Shown: positions 8,993 to 17,046, numbered from the stretch's first letter. The stretch: 64,000 bases of DNA from Streptomyces sp. HUAS MG91 (GCF_040529335.1 NZ_CP159534.1:744001-808000); one strand, 5' to 3'. Numbers and translations are program-made. Notes: generated by a model from the letters alone, not told the origin.

Positions 8993-9610
8993 TCAGACGC
9001 TCGCGAGCAGCCCGTCGAGCGGTGCGGGCACCCGGGCCGGGTCGAGGGCCGCCACGAGGAGTCCGCCGTAGCGGATCTTGCGGCCCTTCTTGGTGCTGAG
9101 GAAGCGCCGCACCTGCTGCTCGCGGGGGCGGCCGCGCTGGGCGGGCTGGGTCAGGAAGATCTGCCAGGACCGCAGGTCGCCCTCGGCCCGGAAGACGTCC
9201 TCGACGGCCTCGGTGCCGAGCGCGCGGATCAGCTCGTCCTCCAGGTCGGCGGCGCACACGAAGAAGTCCCCGGACGGCGCCCCGGCCCGGTCCAGGCCGC
9301 GCGTGAAGAAGCCGCGCTCCCCCTCGTCGCACAGGCCCGTCAGGCGCAGGCCGAGGCCGGGCGGCCCGAGGAGTTCCGCGTAGCGGGCGACGCTCATGGC
9401 ACCGCCCATCGCGACGACGCAGACCCCGTCGGCGGTCAGGTCCCGGCCGCGCCGGACAGCGAGGGTCTCCACGGCGGCGAGATCGCTGGCCCCCTCGACC
9501 AGCACCGCCGTCCGCAGCCGGAGCCGGCGGCTCAGCCCCTCCGCCGGCTCGCGCGGACCACCGGCCGCCCACCGCGCCACCGCGTCTCTGAACGCCCCTG
9601 CGTCTTCCAT
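8993..9610 (-). CDS. TOPRIM domain protein (OLD-like nucleotidyl transferase/hydrolase domain)
   Basis: A 205-residue protein whose centre starts with VLVEGASD, the glutamate motif of TOPRIM domains as found in OLD-family nucleases. It continues with VCVVAMGG and the acidic CDEGE segment, which would complete the metal site. OLD nucleases normally carry an N-terminal ABC-type ATPase, absent here, so this is a stand-alone TOPRIM protein. The ATG at 9610 was chosen because upstream codons give only low-complexity Pro/Ala sequence. It is 88 bp downstream of the Nudix-fusion gene start, on the same strand, but no functional link is evident. Confidence 0.75.
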   Translation of the reverse strand: MEDAGAFRDAVARWAAGGPREPAEGLSRRLRLRTAVLVEGASDLAAVETLAVRRGRDLTADGVCVVAMGGAMSVARYAELLGPPGLGLRLTGLCDEGERGFFTRGLDRAGAPSGDFFVCAADLEDELIRALGTEAVEDVFRAEGDLRSWQIFLTQPAQRGRPREQQVRRFLSTKKGRKIRYGGLLVAALDPARVPAPLDGLLASV

Positions 9611-10153
9611 GGGGCGAGTCTGCACCGTGATCGTCCCCGGCGGCAGGGAATATCGGGCGCGCGCCGTCGCGGGCCCGCCAGGTGGGCCTCGCGCCGCCGG
9701 GGCGGGCGGCACGTGCGGGGGCGGTGGTGTTCACCGGCCTCACGGTCGCGAATGTGCTGGGCGTGCCGTTCGGGACGCCGGTCGGTGAGTGCGAGGGCCG
9801 GCCGGCGGCTCCCTGGGTGATCACGGCGATCGATGTGCCGACGGTCGCGGGAACCGTCGCGCCCCGGGTCGAACGAACGGTGCCCGCCCGCCGCCTCGGG
9901 TGTCTCGGCGACATCACGGCGGGCGGGCCATCCGTAAGGGGCGTTGCGGACCCCACATCGCCCGTGCGCCTCCGGACATCGGGGGGAGATTCCGGAGCCG
10001 CCGGCGGAAGGGCCCGGGGCGTCGCGCCGACCGCTGCCCGACGGTCGGCGGCCGGCCCGGCTGCTGGCCTTCCGCTCTCTTCCTGCCTCCGCAGTCAAGC
10101 GCAGTCGGGCGGGCGGCGCAGCCGTGTGCGCGCACGCTGTCGCGGCGCGCGAT
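9611..10153. other. Gene-poor stretch with decayed sequence
   Basis: No intact gene is supported in these 543 bases. The left part contains the MFS-like remnant annotated separately. An 11-bp hairpin (GCCCGCCCGCC at 9882-9892 with GGCGGGCGGGC at 9918-9928) follows the remnant and may be its old terminator. The remaining 220 bases show no coding signature, strong promoter or repeat. Confidence 0.6.
9682..9870 (+). pseudogene. MFS transporter remnant
   Basis: One forward frame encodes about 60 residues that look like an internal piece of a major facilitator transporter of the arabinose-efflux type. The segment AVVFTGLTVANVLGVPFGT is followed by VG, then charged residues and PWVITAI, resembling a helix-loop-helix where homologues have a GWR loop and F/W-containing helix. 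There is no plausible start, no membrane helix before it, and after about 9870 the sequence stops looking like a membrane protein. The likeness is recognised by eye. That it is a decayed gene is inference. Confidence 0.5.
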
Positions 10154-11104
10154 TCACACGGGGAGTGCGTCGCGCACACCTCCGTCGCCCGGGGGCAGGT
10201 CACCGGGCCCGGCGAGCGCCGCGCGGATCTGTCGGGTGGTGGCCGCGGCGATCCGCGGGCTGTCCGCGGCGTACGCCGTGTAGGCGATCAGGCCGGAGGT
10301 CAGGGCCCAGCCACGACCGCGCAGCCACGTCGCGTCGTCCACTCCGAGGGCGGTCCGGAACACCGTGGCGCAGCGCGGCGACAGCAGTGTGAAGGCGACC
10401 ATGAGGTCGACCGCGGGATCCCCCGCTCCCAGGCTGCCGAAGTCGATGACGGCGCTCAGGCGGCCGTCTGTGGTGAGGAGATTGCCGGTGTGGAAGTCGC
10501 CGTGGCACAGCACGGGCGGCCCGGACCAGGCCGGGGCGGCGAGGGCGGCGTCCCACAGCGCGGTCGTCGCCCCGGCGTCGAAGGCGCCGGCCGCCCGGGC
10601 GATGGCGGCCCGGGTCGCCGCGTCCCGGTCGGCGAGCGTCTCCCGTACCTCGGCGGGTCCGGCGGCGTGCGGGTCCACCGCCTGCAACGCGCGGAGAAAG
10701 GCGGCGAGTTCACGCGCCGCCTCGGTGGAGTCCGCCAGCCCCTCGACCGTCGCGACCTCGCCGCCCAGCCAGCGGGTCACCGCCCACGGCCACGGATACC
10801 CGAGCGCCGGGCGTCCCACGGCCACGGGGACGGGCACGGCGAGCGGCAGCCGGGGCGCGAGGCCGGGCAGCCGGTCCCGCTCCTTCTCGGCCTGCCCGAT
10901 GGCGCCGCGATGCCGGGGCAGTCGTACGGCCAGCTCGTCGCCGAGCCGGTGGATGACGTGGTCGGAGCCGCCGGGCAGGACCGGGGTGAGCGGCAGCCGG
11001 GACCACTGCGGGAACTGGCTGTCGAGAAGGTCGCGTACGAGTGCGACGTCGATGAACGGCCGCTCGTCGGCATCCCCCGCACCGGACGTCTCCTGCGCTG
11101 TCAC
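10154..11104 (-). CDS. Aminoglycoside phosphotransferase family protein (APH-like kinase)
   Basis: A 316-residue protein-kinase-fold enzyme. The catalytic loop is CHGDFHTGN at about residues 198-206, with the metal-binding IDFGSLGAGDP near 220. These two motifs define the APH/choline-kinase group, which phosphorylates aminoglycosides, macrolides, sugars or other small hydroxyl compounds. The start is GTG at 11104 behind CAGGAGAGCCGCC. Upstream in-frame codons would add about 40 basic residues without support. Resistance is only one possibility, as most chromosomal actinomycete members have no known substrate. Confidence 0.85.
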   Translation of the reverse strand: MTAQETSGAGDADERPFIDVALVRDLLDSQFPQWSRLPLTPVLPGGSDHVIHRLGDELAVRLPRHRGAIGQAEKERDRLPGLAPRLPLAVPVPVAVGRPALGYPWPWAVTRWLGGEVATVEGLADSTEAARELAAFLRALQAVDPHAAGPAEVRETLADRDAATRAAIARAAGAFDAGATTALWDAALAAPAWSGPPVLCHGDFHTGNLLTTDGRLSAVIDFGSLGAGDPAVDLMVAFTLLSPRCATVFRTALGVDDATWLRGRGWALTSGLIAYTAYAADSPRIAAATTRQIRAALAGPGDLPPGDGGVRDALPV

Positions 11105-11432
11105 CAAGGCGGCTCTCCTGAGGAAGGTCCATCGCCCGACGGGCCGCGGGCGGAGGCTCCATGACAGCGCACCACGTCCCACCTGTCGCCCGCTTTTTCT
11201 CCAGCCGCACATCTTCGGTGTCAAGCGTTTTGTATTGAATTCACCTCATCAAGTGATGGGCGGGGCCGGGAATCGTTACGGCACGACGTGACCGCACTCC
11301 TCCCGATACGGTGGCCGACCAGGCGCCCCAGCCCCCGGCGACCTCGCGGTTCGTTCGCACACCGATGTTTCGTACGCGCCAAAGTGACCGGCTCCCTCCG
11401 GAGCCGGACAGGTGTTCAGGCCGGGGGGCCCG
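11105..11432. other. Divergent intergenic region with an AT-rich core
   Basis: These 328 bases separate the APH-like gene from the STAS gene. The main feature is an unusually A+T-rich stretch at about 11218-11257 (GTTTTGTATTGAATTC), followed by a short inverted repeat CATCA-AG-TGATG at 11247-11258. It is a likely promoter or regulator-binding region for one or both flanking genes. No coding sequence is supported. Confidence 0.4.
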
Positions 11433-11876
11433 ATGCGGCAAGGCAATCAACAGGACTTTCTGTCCGACGACTTCGGAGACTCCGAAGGGTGCGGACTTCT
11501 CGCGGGCTGCGGCGTCCTGGCGGCCACGTCCGATCCCGACAACGCCGTGCACCCCGCCGTGGTCCACACGATCGACGACTGCGCCGTGGTCGAACTCAGC
11601 GGAGACATCGACCTCCTGGCCTTCCACCGGCTGGCTCCCCTGCTCGACACCGTGGCGGCCGGCCCGTACCGCGTGGTCGCGGTCGACCTGACGGCGACCA
11701 CGTTCTTCGACTGCTCGGGCCTCACCCTGCTCGTCAGGGCGCATCGCCGGGCCCTGGCGCGGGGCGGCCGTGTCACCGTCGTGTGCCGGCACCGGCTGAC
11801 CCTGCGCATCATCGCGATGTCCAGGCTCACCGAGGTGCTGCGCCCCGTGGCGACGGTGGAGGAAGCCCTGAGATGA
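11433..11876 (+). CDS. STAS domain protein (anti-sigma factor antagonist-like)
   Basis: A 147-residue protein with an N-terminal extension of about 40 residues and then a STAS domain. The strand VVELSGDIDLL and the loop FFDCSGLTLLVRA match SpoIIAA/RsbV-type antagonists. The second position of the CSG triplet is the serine normally phosphorylated by an anti-sigma kinase. Such proteins bind anti-sigma kinases and so free a sigma factor. No kinase or sigma gene is adjacent, so the partner is elsewhere. The start is uncertain between a GTG at 11412 and the ATG at 11433. Confidence 0.8.
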   Translation: MRQGNQQDFLSDDFGDSEGCGLLAGCGVLAATSDPDNAVHPAVVHTIDDCAVVELSGDIDLLAFHRLAPLLDTVAAGPYRVVAVDLTATTFFDCSGLTLLVRAHRRALARGGRVTVVCRHRLTLRIIAMSRLTEVLRPVATVEEALR

Positions 11877-11937
11877 CGGCCGGGCGCTCTCCCGCTTACC
11901 GTGTTCCGCCTGTACCGGCACCACTCGGGGGGAATCC

Positions 11938-12588
11938 GTGCGCACCCGCGTCCTCAGCACGGTCATACTCTGTTCCGCCGCCGTGACGACACTCGTCGCC
12001 TGCGGTGGGGCGGACACGGCGAGTTCCAAGCCGTCCCGGGCGCCGACGCTCTCGCCCGGCACCCTGGCCCCCGCGTCACCGTCGACGAGCGCTCCCGCGG
12101 CCGGGGAGAAGAAGGCGGTGCCCACGTTCGTCGGCATGGGCCTTCAGTCGGCGCAGGACAAGGCGCAGGCCGCCGGGTTCACCATCCTGACGTCGCACGA
12201 CGCGCTCGGCCGGGGCCGCCTCCAGGCCTTCGACCGGAACTGGAAGGTGTGCAGCCAGTCCGTCGCGGCGGGCACGACGGTGGCCACGACGACGATGCTC
12301 GACCTCGGCGCGGTGAAGACCGGCGAGTCGTGTCCGGCCAAGGACGAACAGGCTCCGGCGAAGGCGCGGGGCACGATGCCCGACTTCAGGGGCAAGAGCG
12401 TGAAGGCCGCACGCGCGGCGCTCGACCCGGGCACCTCCGTCGAAGTGCGGGACGCGGACGGCAGCGACCGCTTCGTCTTCCTGGCCTCCAACTGGCAGGT
12501 GTGCTCGCAGACTCCGGCCGCCGGGACGAAGCTGACGGGGCAGCCGGTGACGTTCAAGGCCGTCAAGTTCGGCGAGTCCTGCCCCTGA
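11938..12588 (+). CDS. Secreted lipoprotein with two PASTA-like repeats
   Basis: A 216-residue lipoprotein. The signal peptide ends in LVAC with the lipidated Cys at 22, followed by a Ser/Pro/Ala-rich linker to about residue 60. Two tandem PASTA-like units follow, each opening with VPTFVGM or MPDFRGK. Both end in a conserved frame of W-K/Q-VCSQ, an AAGT turn and ESCP. Each unit therefore has two cysteines that could form a disulphide outside the cell. PASTA units usually bind peptidoglycan fragments or beta-lactams on serine/threonine kinases and PBPs. Here they are carried by a small lipoprotein with no kinase. GTG start behind GGGGGGAATCC. Confidence 0.75.
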   Translation: MRTRVLSTVILCSAAVTTLVACGGADTASSKPSRAPTLSPGTLAPASPSTSAPAAGEKKAVPTFVGMGLQSAQDKAQAAGFTILTSHDALGRGRLQAFDRNWKVCSQSVAAGTTVATTTMLDLGAVKTGESCPAKDEQAPAKARGTMPDFRGKSVKAARAALDPGTSVEVRDADGSDRFVFLASNWQVCSQTPAAGTKLTGQPVTFKAVKFGESCP

Positions 12589-12622
12589 GCAGACCCCCCG
12601 GCAAGCCCCCGCGCCGCCCCCG

Positions 12623-13585
12623 TCAGACGGCCTGCCGCCGCGCCTCGTCGACCGTGCTCCCGCCGCGCAGCGCCGCGGCCGCGGCGCCCACGAGCCCGGC
12701 GTCCGTACCGGTCGAGGCCGGGACGACGGTGAGCCGCTGGACGAATGACAGGGTGGCGTAGTCCCGCAGGGCGCGGCGGAGCGGGTCGAACAGGACGTCG
12801 CCCGCCTTCGCCACGCCCCCGCCGATCACCGCGATGTCCACCTCGACGAGCGTCGCGGTCGCGGCGATCCCGGCGGCGAGCGCCTGCGCGGCGCGCGCGA
12901 AGGAGGCGGCCGCGACCGGGTCGCCCGCCCGGGCCGCGGTGGCCACGGCCGCGGCGGTCGTGTCCCCGTCCGGGCCGGGCCGCCAGCCGTCGGCCAGGGC
13001 GCGCCGGGCGATGTTGGGGCCCGAGGCGATGCGCTCGACGCAGCCGCGCGCCCCGCAGGGGCACGGGTCGCCGTCGAGGTCGACGCTGATGTGGCCGATG
13101 TGGCCCGAGTTGCCGGTGGGGCCGGGGTGGAGTTCGCCGTTGAGGATCAGGCCGCCGCCGACGCCGGTCGAGACGACCATGCACAGCGCGTTGTCGTGGC
13201 CGCGCGCCGCGCCCTGCCAGTGTTCCGCCGCCGTGATCGCCACACCGTCGCCGACCAGTTCGACGGGCAGCCCGCCGGTGGCGGACCGGACCCGCTCGAC
13301 GAGCGGGAACGCCCGCCAGCCGGGCACGTTGACCGGGCTGACCGTGCCCGCCGAGCGGTCCACGGGCCCCGCGCTGCCGATGCCGACGGCCCCCGCCCGC
13401 GGCCACAGCTCGGACGCCGTCAGCTCGGCGAGCACCGCCTCGACCGCGCCCATCACCGTCTCGCCGTTCTCCTGCGCGGGGGTCGGCCGCTGCGTCCGCG
13501 CGAGGATACGGCCCTGGTGGTCCACCAGGGCGCCGGCGATCTTGGTGCCGCCGATGTCGAGCGCGGCGACGAGGTCCGTGTGCAT
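12623..13585 (-). CDS. ROK family sugar kinase (glucokinase-like)
   Basis: A 320-residue ROK kinase. The N-terminal phosphate-binding loop is LDIGGTKIAGALVD. The central ROK signature has GNSGHIG with the zinc-binding CPCGARGC, and the C-terminus has VVSTGVGGGLI and VIGGG elements. ROK kinases phosphorylate glucose, fructose, N-acetyl sugars or allose. The start is ATG at 13585. The gene is divergent from a LacI regulator with a palindromic operator between them, so local sugar-responsive control is likely. Confidence 0.9.
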   Translation of the reverse strand: MHTDLVAALDIGGTKIAGALVDHQGRILARTQRPTPAQENGETVMGAVEAVLAELTASELWPRAGAVGIGSAGPVDRSAGTVSPVNVPGWRAFPLVERVRSATGGLPVELVGDGVAITAAEHWQGAARGHDNALCMVVSTGVGGGLILNGELHPGPTGNSGHIGHISVDLDGDPCPCGARGCVERIASGPNIARRALADGWRPGPDGDTTAAAVATAARAGDPVAAASFARAAQALAAGIAATATLVEVDIAVIGGGVAKAGDVLFDPLRRALRDYATLSFVQRLTVVPASTGTDAGLVGAAAAALRGGSTVDEARRQAV

Positions 13586-13682
13586 CAGTGTCTGGTCTCC
13601 TGCGGGAAAGGCGAGAAAGGGGCAGTTCACAGAAGCCCACTGTAGGAAGGCTCAGGAAAGCGGTGGACAGTCTCTCCCGCAT

Positions 13683-13709
13683 CTGACAACGTTGTCCAGG
13701 CCCTATGCT
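13683..13709 (+). promoter_or_regulatory. Candidate promoter for lacI-type gene
   Basis: CTGACA at 13683-13688 and TATGCT at 13704-13709 form a -35/-10 pair with a short 15-bp spacer. The 12-bp palindrome at 13685-13696 overlaps the -35 element, an arrangement that suits repression. Confidence 0.4.
13685..13696. promoter_or_regulatory. LacI-type operator palindrome
   Basis: GACAACGTTGTC is a perfect 12-bp palindrome in the intergenic region between the ROK kinase and the LacI regulator. LacI-family operators are palindromes with a central CG, so this fits well. It probably serves autoregulation and control of the divergent kinase gene. Confidence 0.7.
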
Positions 13710-13827
13710 CGACGCCACATGCTCGTACGGCAGCCGGTACAGCATGATGAACCCGATGAACGGTCGCTCTTCGCCCGTTCCGGGCCACCGCCTCGACGGC
13801 AGCGACGACAGGACAGGACAGCGCATA

Positions 13828-14868
13828 GTGGACCGCACCACCGCCCGCCGCACCGAGAACCGCTACGGAAATCGCCCGACCATGAAGGACGTCGCCGCGC
13901 GCGCCGGAGTGGGCCTCAAGACGGTGTCCCGTGTCGTCAATGGCGAGGCCGGGGTCACGCCCGACACCGAGCGGCGCGTGCAGGAGGCCATCGCGGCCCT
14001 CGGCTTCCGGCGCAACGACAGCGCCAGGGTCCTGCGCAAGGGACGTACGGCGAGCATCGGGCTGGTCCTGGAGGATCTGGCGGACCCGTTCTACGGACCG
14101 CTCAGCAGGGCCGTGGAGGAGGTCGCGCGGGCGCACGGCGCCCTGCTCATCAACGGGTCGAGCGCCGAGGACCCGGACCGCGAGCAGGAGTTGGTGCTCG
14201 CCCTGTGCGCGCGCCGGGTCGACGGTCTGGTGGTGATCCCGGCCGGGGACGACCACCGGTACCTGGAGCCGGAGATCGCGGCCGGGGTCGCGACGGTGTT
14301 CGTGGACCGTCCCGCGGGGCGGATCGACGCGGACTGCGTGCTCTCCGACAGCTTCGGCGGTGCCCGTGACGGCGTGGCGCACCTGATCGCGGGCGGTCAC
14401 CGCCGGATCGGCTTCATCGGCGACCAGCCGCGCATCCACACGGCGGCCGAGCGCCTGCGGGGTTACCGGGCGGCGATGGAGGACGCCGGGATACCGGTGG
14501 CGGACCGCTGGATGTCGCTGGGGGTCACCGATCCCGAGCGGGTGCGCCGGGCCGCCGAGGAGATGCTCAAGGCCCCCGAGCCGGTCACGGCGATCTTCGC
14601 CGGCAACAACCGGGTGACCGTCACGGTGATCCGCGTCCTCGCCGAACTCGACCGGGCCGTGGCCCTGGTGGGCTTCGACGACATCGAGCTCGGCGATCTG
14701 CTCCAGCCCGGTGTGACGGTGGTGGCGCAGGACGCCGCGCAGCTGGGCCGCACCGCGGCCGAGCGGCTGTTCCGGCAGCTGGACGGGGTGACGCTGCTGC
14801 CGGAGCGCATCGAGCTGCCGACGCGGCTGATCCGCCGCGGCTCGGGCGAACTGCCGCCCGCGGCTTGA
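13828..14868 (+). CDS. LacI family transcriptional regulator
   Basis: A 346-residue regulator. The helix-turn-helix reads MKDVAARAGVGLKTVSRVVN at about residues 19-38, followed by the hinge helix region and a periplasmic-binding-protein-like sensor domain (SIGLVLEDLADPFYGPL onward). The proposed start is the GTG at 13828, because a short basic lead ending NRYGNRPT before the HTH is typical of actinomycete LacI proteins. An ATG at 13744 is possible but adds unsupported sequence. It likely represses the divergent ROK kinase gene and itself through the 13685-13696 palindrome. The effector is probably a sugar, by family. Confidence 0.88.
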   Translation: MDRTTARRTENRYGNRPTMKDVAARAGVGLKTVSRVVNGEAGVTPDTERRVQEAIAALGFRRNDSARVLRKGRTASIGLVLEDLADPFYGPLSRAVEEVARAHGALLINGSSAEDPDREQELVLALCARRVDGLVVIPAGDDHRYLEPEIAAGVATVFVDRPAGRIDADCVLSDSFGGARDGVAHLIAGGHRRIGFIGDQPRIHTAAERLRGYRAAMEDAGIPVADRWMSLGVTDPERVRRAAEEMLKAPEPVTAIFAGNNRVTVTVIRVLAELDRAVALVGFDDIELGDLLQPGVTVVAQDAAQLGRTAAERLFRQLDGVTLLPERIELPTRLIRRGSGELPPAA

Positions 14869-14912
14869 GCGTTGCCGGTGACGCCGGGCGGCCCCGCTCT
14901 TATGCTGCGGGG

Positions 14913-15557
14913 ATGATCAGGCCCTTCGAACTGGTGATATTCGACTGCGACGGCGTGCTGGTCGACAGCGAACGCATCGCGGTCGGCGTACAGGTGGAGC
15001 TCGGCGCCGCGCTGGGCTGGCCGCTGACGGCGGAGGAGGTCGTCGCCACGTTCATCGGGCGCTCGCACGCCGACATCCGCGCGCTGGTGGCCGCCCGGCT
15101 GGGCGAGGAGACCGCCTCGATGTGGTCGAAGCGGTTCGAGGAACGCCACCGTGAGGAGGTGGATTCGGGTCTCGTCGCGGTCGACGGGATCCGCGAGGCG
15201 CTCGACGCGATCACCGTGCCGACCTGCGTCGCCTCCAGCGGCTCCCACGACAAGATGCGGCACACCCTGGGCCGTACCGGACTGTACGAGCGCTTCGCGG
15301 GCCGGATCTTCAGCGCCTCGGAGGTCGCGCGCGCCAAGCCCGCCCCCGACGTCTTCCTGCACGCCGCCCGGCGGATGGGGGTCGACCCGGCGGCCTGCGC
15401 GGTGGTCGAGGACAGTGGCAACGGCGTCCGGGCCGCGCGTTCCGCCGGGATGCGCGCCTTCGGCTACGCCGGTGGACTCACCCCGGCCGAACAGCTCGCG
15501 GGCCCGGGCACCGTGGTCTTCCACGACATGCGCGAACTGCCCGCCCTGCTCGGCTGA
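14913..15557 (+). CDS. HAD superfamily phosphatase (beta-phosphoglucomutase-like)
   Basis: A 214-residue HAD hydrolase. Motif I is FDCDGVLVDSE near the N-terminus, motif II is the ASSGSHDK loop, motif III is the Lys in RAKPAPD, and motif IV is VVEDSGNG. Members dephosphorylate sugar phosphates or act as phosphoglucomutases. It lies 44 bp after the LacI gene. TATGCT ends 6 nt before the ATG and there is no Shine-Dalgarno sequence, so it probably has its own leaderless promoter. Confidence 0.88.
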   Translation: MIRPFELVIFDCDGVLVDSERIAVGVQVELGAALGWPLTAEEVVATFIGRSHADIRALVAARLGEETASMWSKRFEERHREEVDSGLVAVDGIREALDAITVPTCVASSGSHDKMRHTLGRTGLYERFAGRIFSASEVARAKPAPDVFLHAARRMGVDPAACAVVEDSGNGVRAARSAGMRAFGYAGGLTPAEQLAGPGTVVFHDMRELPALLG

Positions 15558-15568
15558 CCGCTCGGCGG

Positions 15569-15604
15569 ACTGCCCTCCCCCGGCCGTGACCGGGGAAGGG
15601 CAGT
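15569..15604. terminator. Bidirectional terminator hairpin
   Basis: Two 15-base arms (15569-15583 and 15590-15604) pair with one mismatch around a 6-base loop. The hairpin sits between the convergent HAD and DUF6986 genes, where a shared terminator is expected. Confidence 0.75.
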
Positions 15605-15628
15605 GATGTGCTCGTGCGCGGGTGCGCG

Positions 15629-16927
15629 CTACTCGGCCGTCGCCGTGAGGTCGCCGCGGCGCGGCGCCGCGTAGCCCTCCAGGTCGGCGCGGGTCAGGCC
15701 GGCGAGCCGGGCGACCTCGCCGTTGTCGAGGGCGCCGCAGTCCAGTCCGCGCAGCAGGTACCCGGCGAGGGCCTTGGCGGTGGCGGGCTCGTCGGCGATG
15801 TCGCCGGTGGATTGGTTCGCGTAGGCGGCGAGGCGGGCGGCGGCCTGCTCGAAGCCCTCGCGGTAGAAGGCGAACACGGCCGCGTACCGGGTCGGGATGT
15901 GGCCCGGGTGCATGTCCCAGCCCTGGTAGTAGGCGCGGGCGAGGGCACGGCGGGTGAGGCCGTAGTGCAGGCGCCAGGCGTCGTGGACCTTCGCGGTGGA
16001 GCCGACCGGCAGGACGTTCGTGGAGCCGTCGGAGACGCGGACTCCGGTACCGGCGGCGGCGACCTGCATGACGGCCTTCGCGTAGTCGGCGGCGGGGTGG
16101 TCGCTGGCCTGGTAGGCGGCGGAGACGCCGAGGCAGGCGCTGTAGTCGAAGGTGCCGTAGTGCAGCCCGGTCGCGCGGCCCTCGGCGGCGTCGATCATGC
16201 GGGCCACGGCGGCGGTGCCGTCGGCGGCGAGGATGGACTGGCTCGTCTCGATCTGGATCTCGAACCCGAGCCGCCCGGCGTCGAGTCCGTGCTGCTTCTC
16301 GAAGGCCTCCAGGAGCCGGACCATGGCCGTGACCTGCTCGGGGTACGTGACCTTGGGCAGGGTGAGGACCAGGCCGTCGGGCAGGCCGCCGTGCTCCATG
16401 AGGCCGGTGAGGAAGATGTCGAGGGTGCGGATGCCGCGGTCGCGGACGGCCTCCTCCATGCACTTCATGCGGATGCCCATGTACGGGGCCGCCGTGCCGT
16501 TCTTGTAGGCGTCGGCGATGACGCGCGCGGCCCGCGCGGCCGTCTCGTCCTCGTCCGCGGACGAGGCGGGGCGGTAGCCGTCCTCGAAGTCGACCCGCAG
16601 GTCCTCGACGGGCTCGCGCTCCAGCTTCGCGCGTACGCGGCTGTAGACGGGCTCGGCGAGCTCGTCGGAGAGGCCGAGGACGGCTGCGAACGAGGCGGCG
16701 TCCGGCGCGTGCTCGTCGAGCTGCGCGAGCGCCTGGTCGCCCCAGGAGCGCAGGGTGCCCGCGTCGAAGGCGTCCCCGGGGACGTAGACCGTGTGGACCG
16801 GCTGGCGGGTGCCGGGGTCTCCCGGGTACCGGCGGGCGAGCTCCGCGTCGACCGGGGCGAGTGAGGCGCTGATGCCCTCGCTGACCGCGCCCGCGAGGCT
16901 CGTCGACACCTTCTCCTGCTGACCCAT
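15629..16927 (-). CDS. DUF6986 family protein (aldolase/citrate lyase-like)
   Basis: A 432-residue protein of the DUF6986 family, distantly related to HpcH/HpaI aldolases and malate synthase-like TIM barrels. Recognisable blocks are the VDFEDGYR acid segment, MGIRMKCMEE, the LTLPKV strand and the GFEIQIETSQSI strand, then HYGTFDYSA. The acids in DFEDG and EIQIE would hold Mg2+ in this superfamily. The start is ATG at 16927 with GGAGGG just upstream; the in-frame ATG at 16942 overlaps that site. The upstream AllR-like operator points to purine/allantoin or glyoxylate metabolism, which is inference. Confidence 0.8.
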   Translation of the reverse strand: MGQQEKVSTSLAGAVSEGISASLAPVDAELARRYPGDPGTRQPVHTVYVPGDAFDAGTLRSWGDQALAQLDEHAPDAASFAAVLGLSDELAEPVYSRVRAKLEREPVEDLRVDFEDGYRPASSADEDETAARAARVIADAYKNGTAAPYMGIRMKCMEEAVRDRGIRTLDIFLTGLMEHGGLPDGLVLTLPKVTYPEQVTAMVRLLEAFEKQHGLDAGRLGFEIQIETSQSILAADGTAAVARMIDAAEGRATGLHYGTFDYSACLGVSAAYQASDHPAADYAKAVMQVAAAGTGVRVSDGSTNVLPVGSTAKVHDAWRLHYGLTRRALARAYYQGWDMHPGHIPTRYAAVFAFYREGFEQAAARLAAYANQSTGDIADEPATAKALAGYLLRGLDCGALDNGEVARLAGLTRADLEGYAAPRRGDLTATAE

Positions 16928-16953
16928 TCGTGCACCCTCCATACGCTCGATAT

Positions 16954-16968
16954 TTCCGCTTCACGGAA
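16954..16968. promoter_or_regulatory. AllR-like operator (imperfect 15-bp palindrome)
   Basis: TTCCGC-TTC-ACGGAA has two hexamers separated by 3 bases, one position short of a perfect palindrome. This is the layout reported for the IclR-family allantoin regulator AllR of Streptomyces. A degenerate second copy lies at 16975-16989 (8 of 12 specified bases). The main site falls about 13-27 bases after the predicted transcription start of the DUF6986 gene. Confidence 0.55.
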
Positions 16969-16986
16969 TCAACAATCCGTATAGCG

Positions 16987-17015
16987 AAGTTAACTGTCGT
17001 CGTAGTCCAGGTCAA
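16987..17015 (-). promoter_or_regulatory. Promoter of the DUF6986 gene
   Basis: On the minus strand TTGACC (17015-17010) and TAACTT (16992-16987) are spaced by 17 bp, close to the housekeeping sigma consensus. Transcription would start near 16980 and give a leader of about 53 nt. Confidence 0.6.
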
Positions 17016-17046
17016 TGGTCATCTTGCCGGGTCCCGGTACGCGGAC

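Noticed and set aside
10154..11104. Aminoglycoside resistance determinant
   Set aside because: The fold and motifs are those of the broad APH family. Nothing ties this chromosomal copy to a drug, so only the family is claimed.
13705..13827. Longer LacI protein starting at 13705 or 13744
   Set aside because: The extra residues are not typical of the family, and the predicted transcription start (near 13716) falls after 13705. The GTG at 13828 gives the usual N-terminus.
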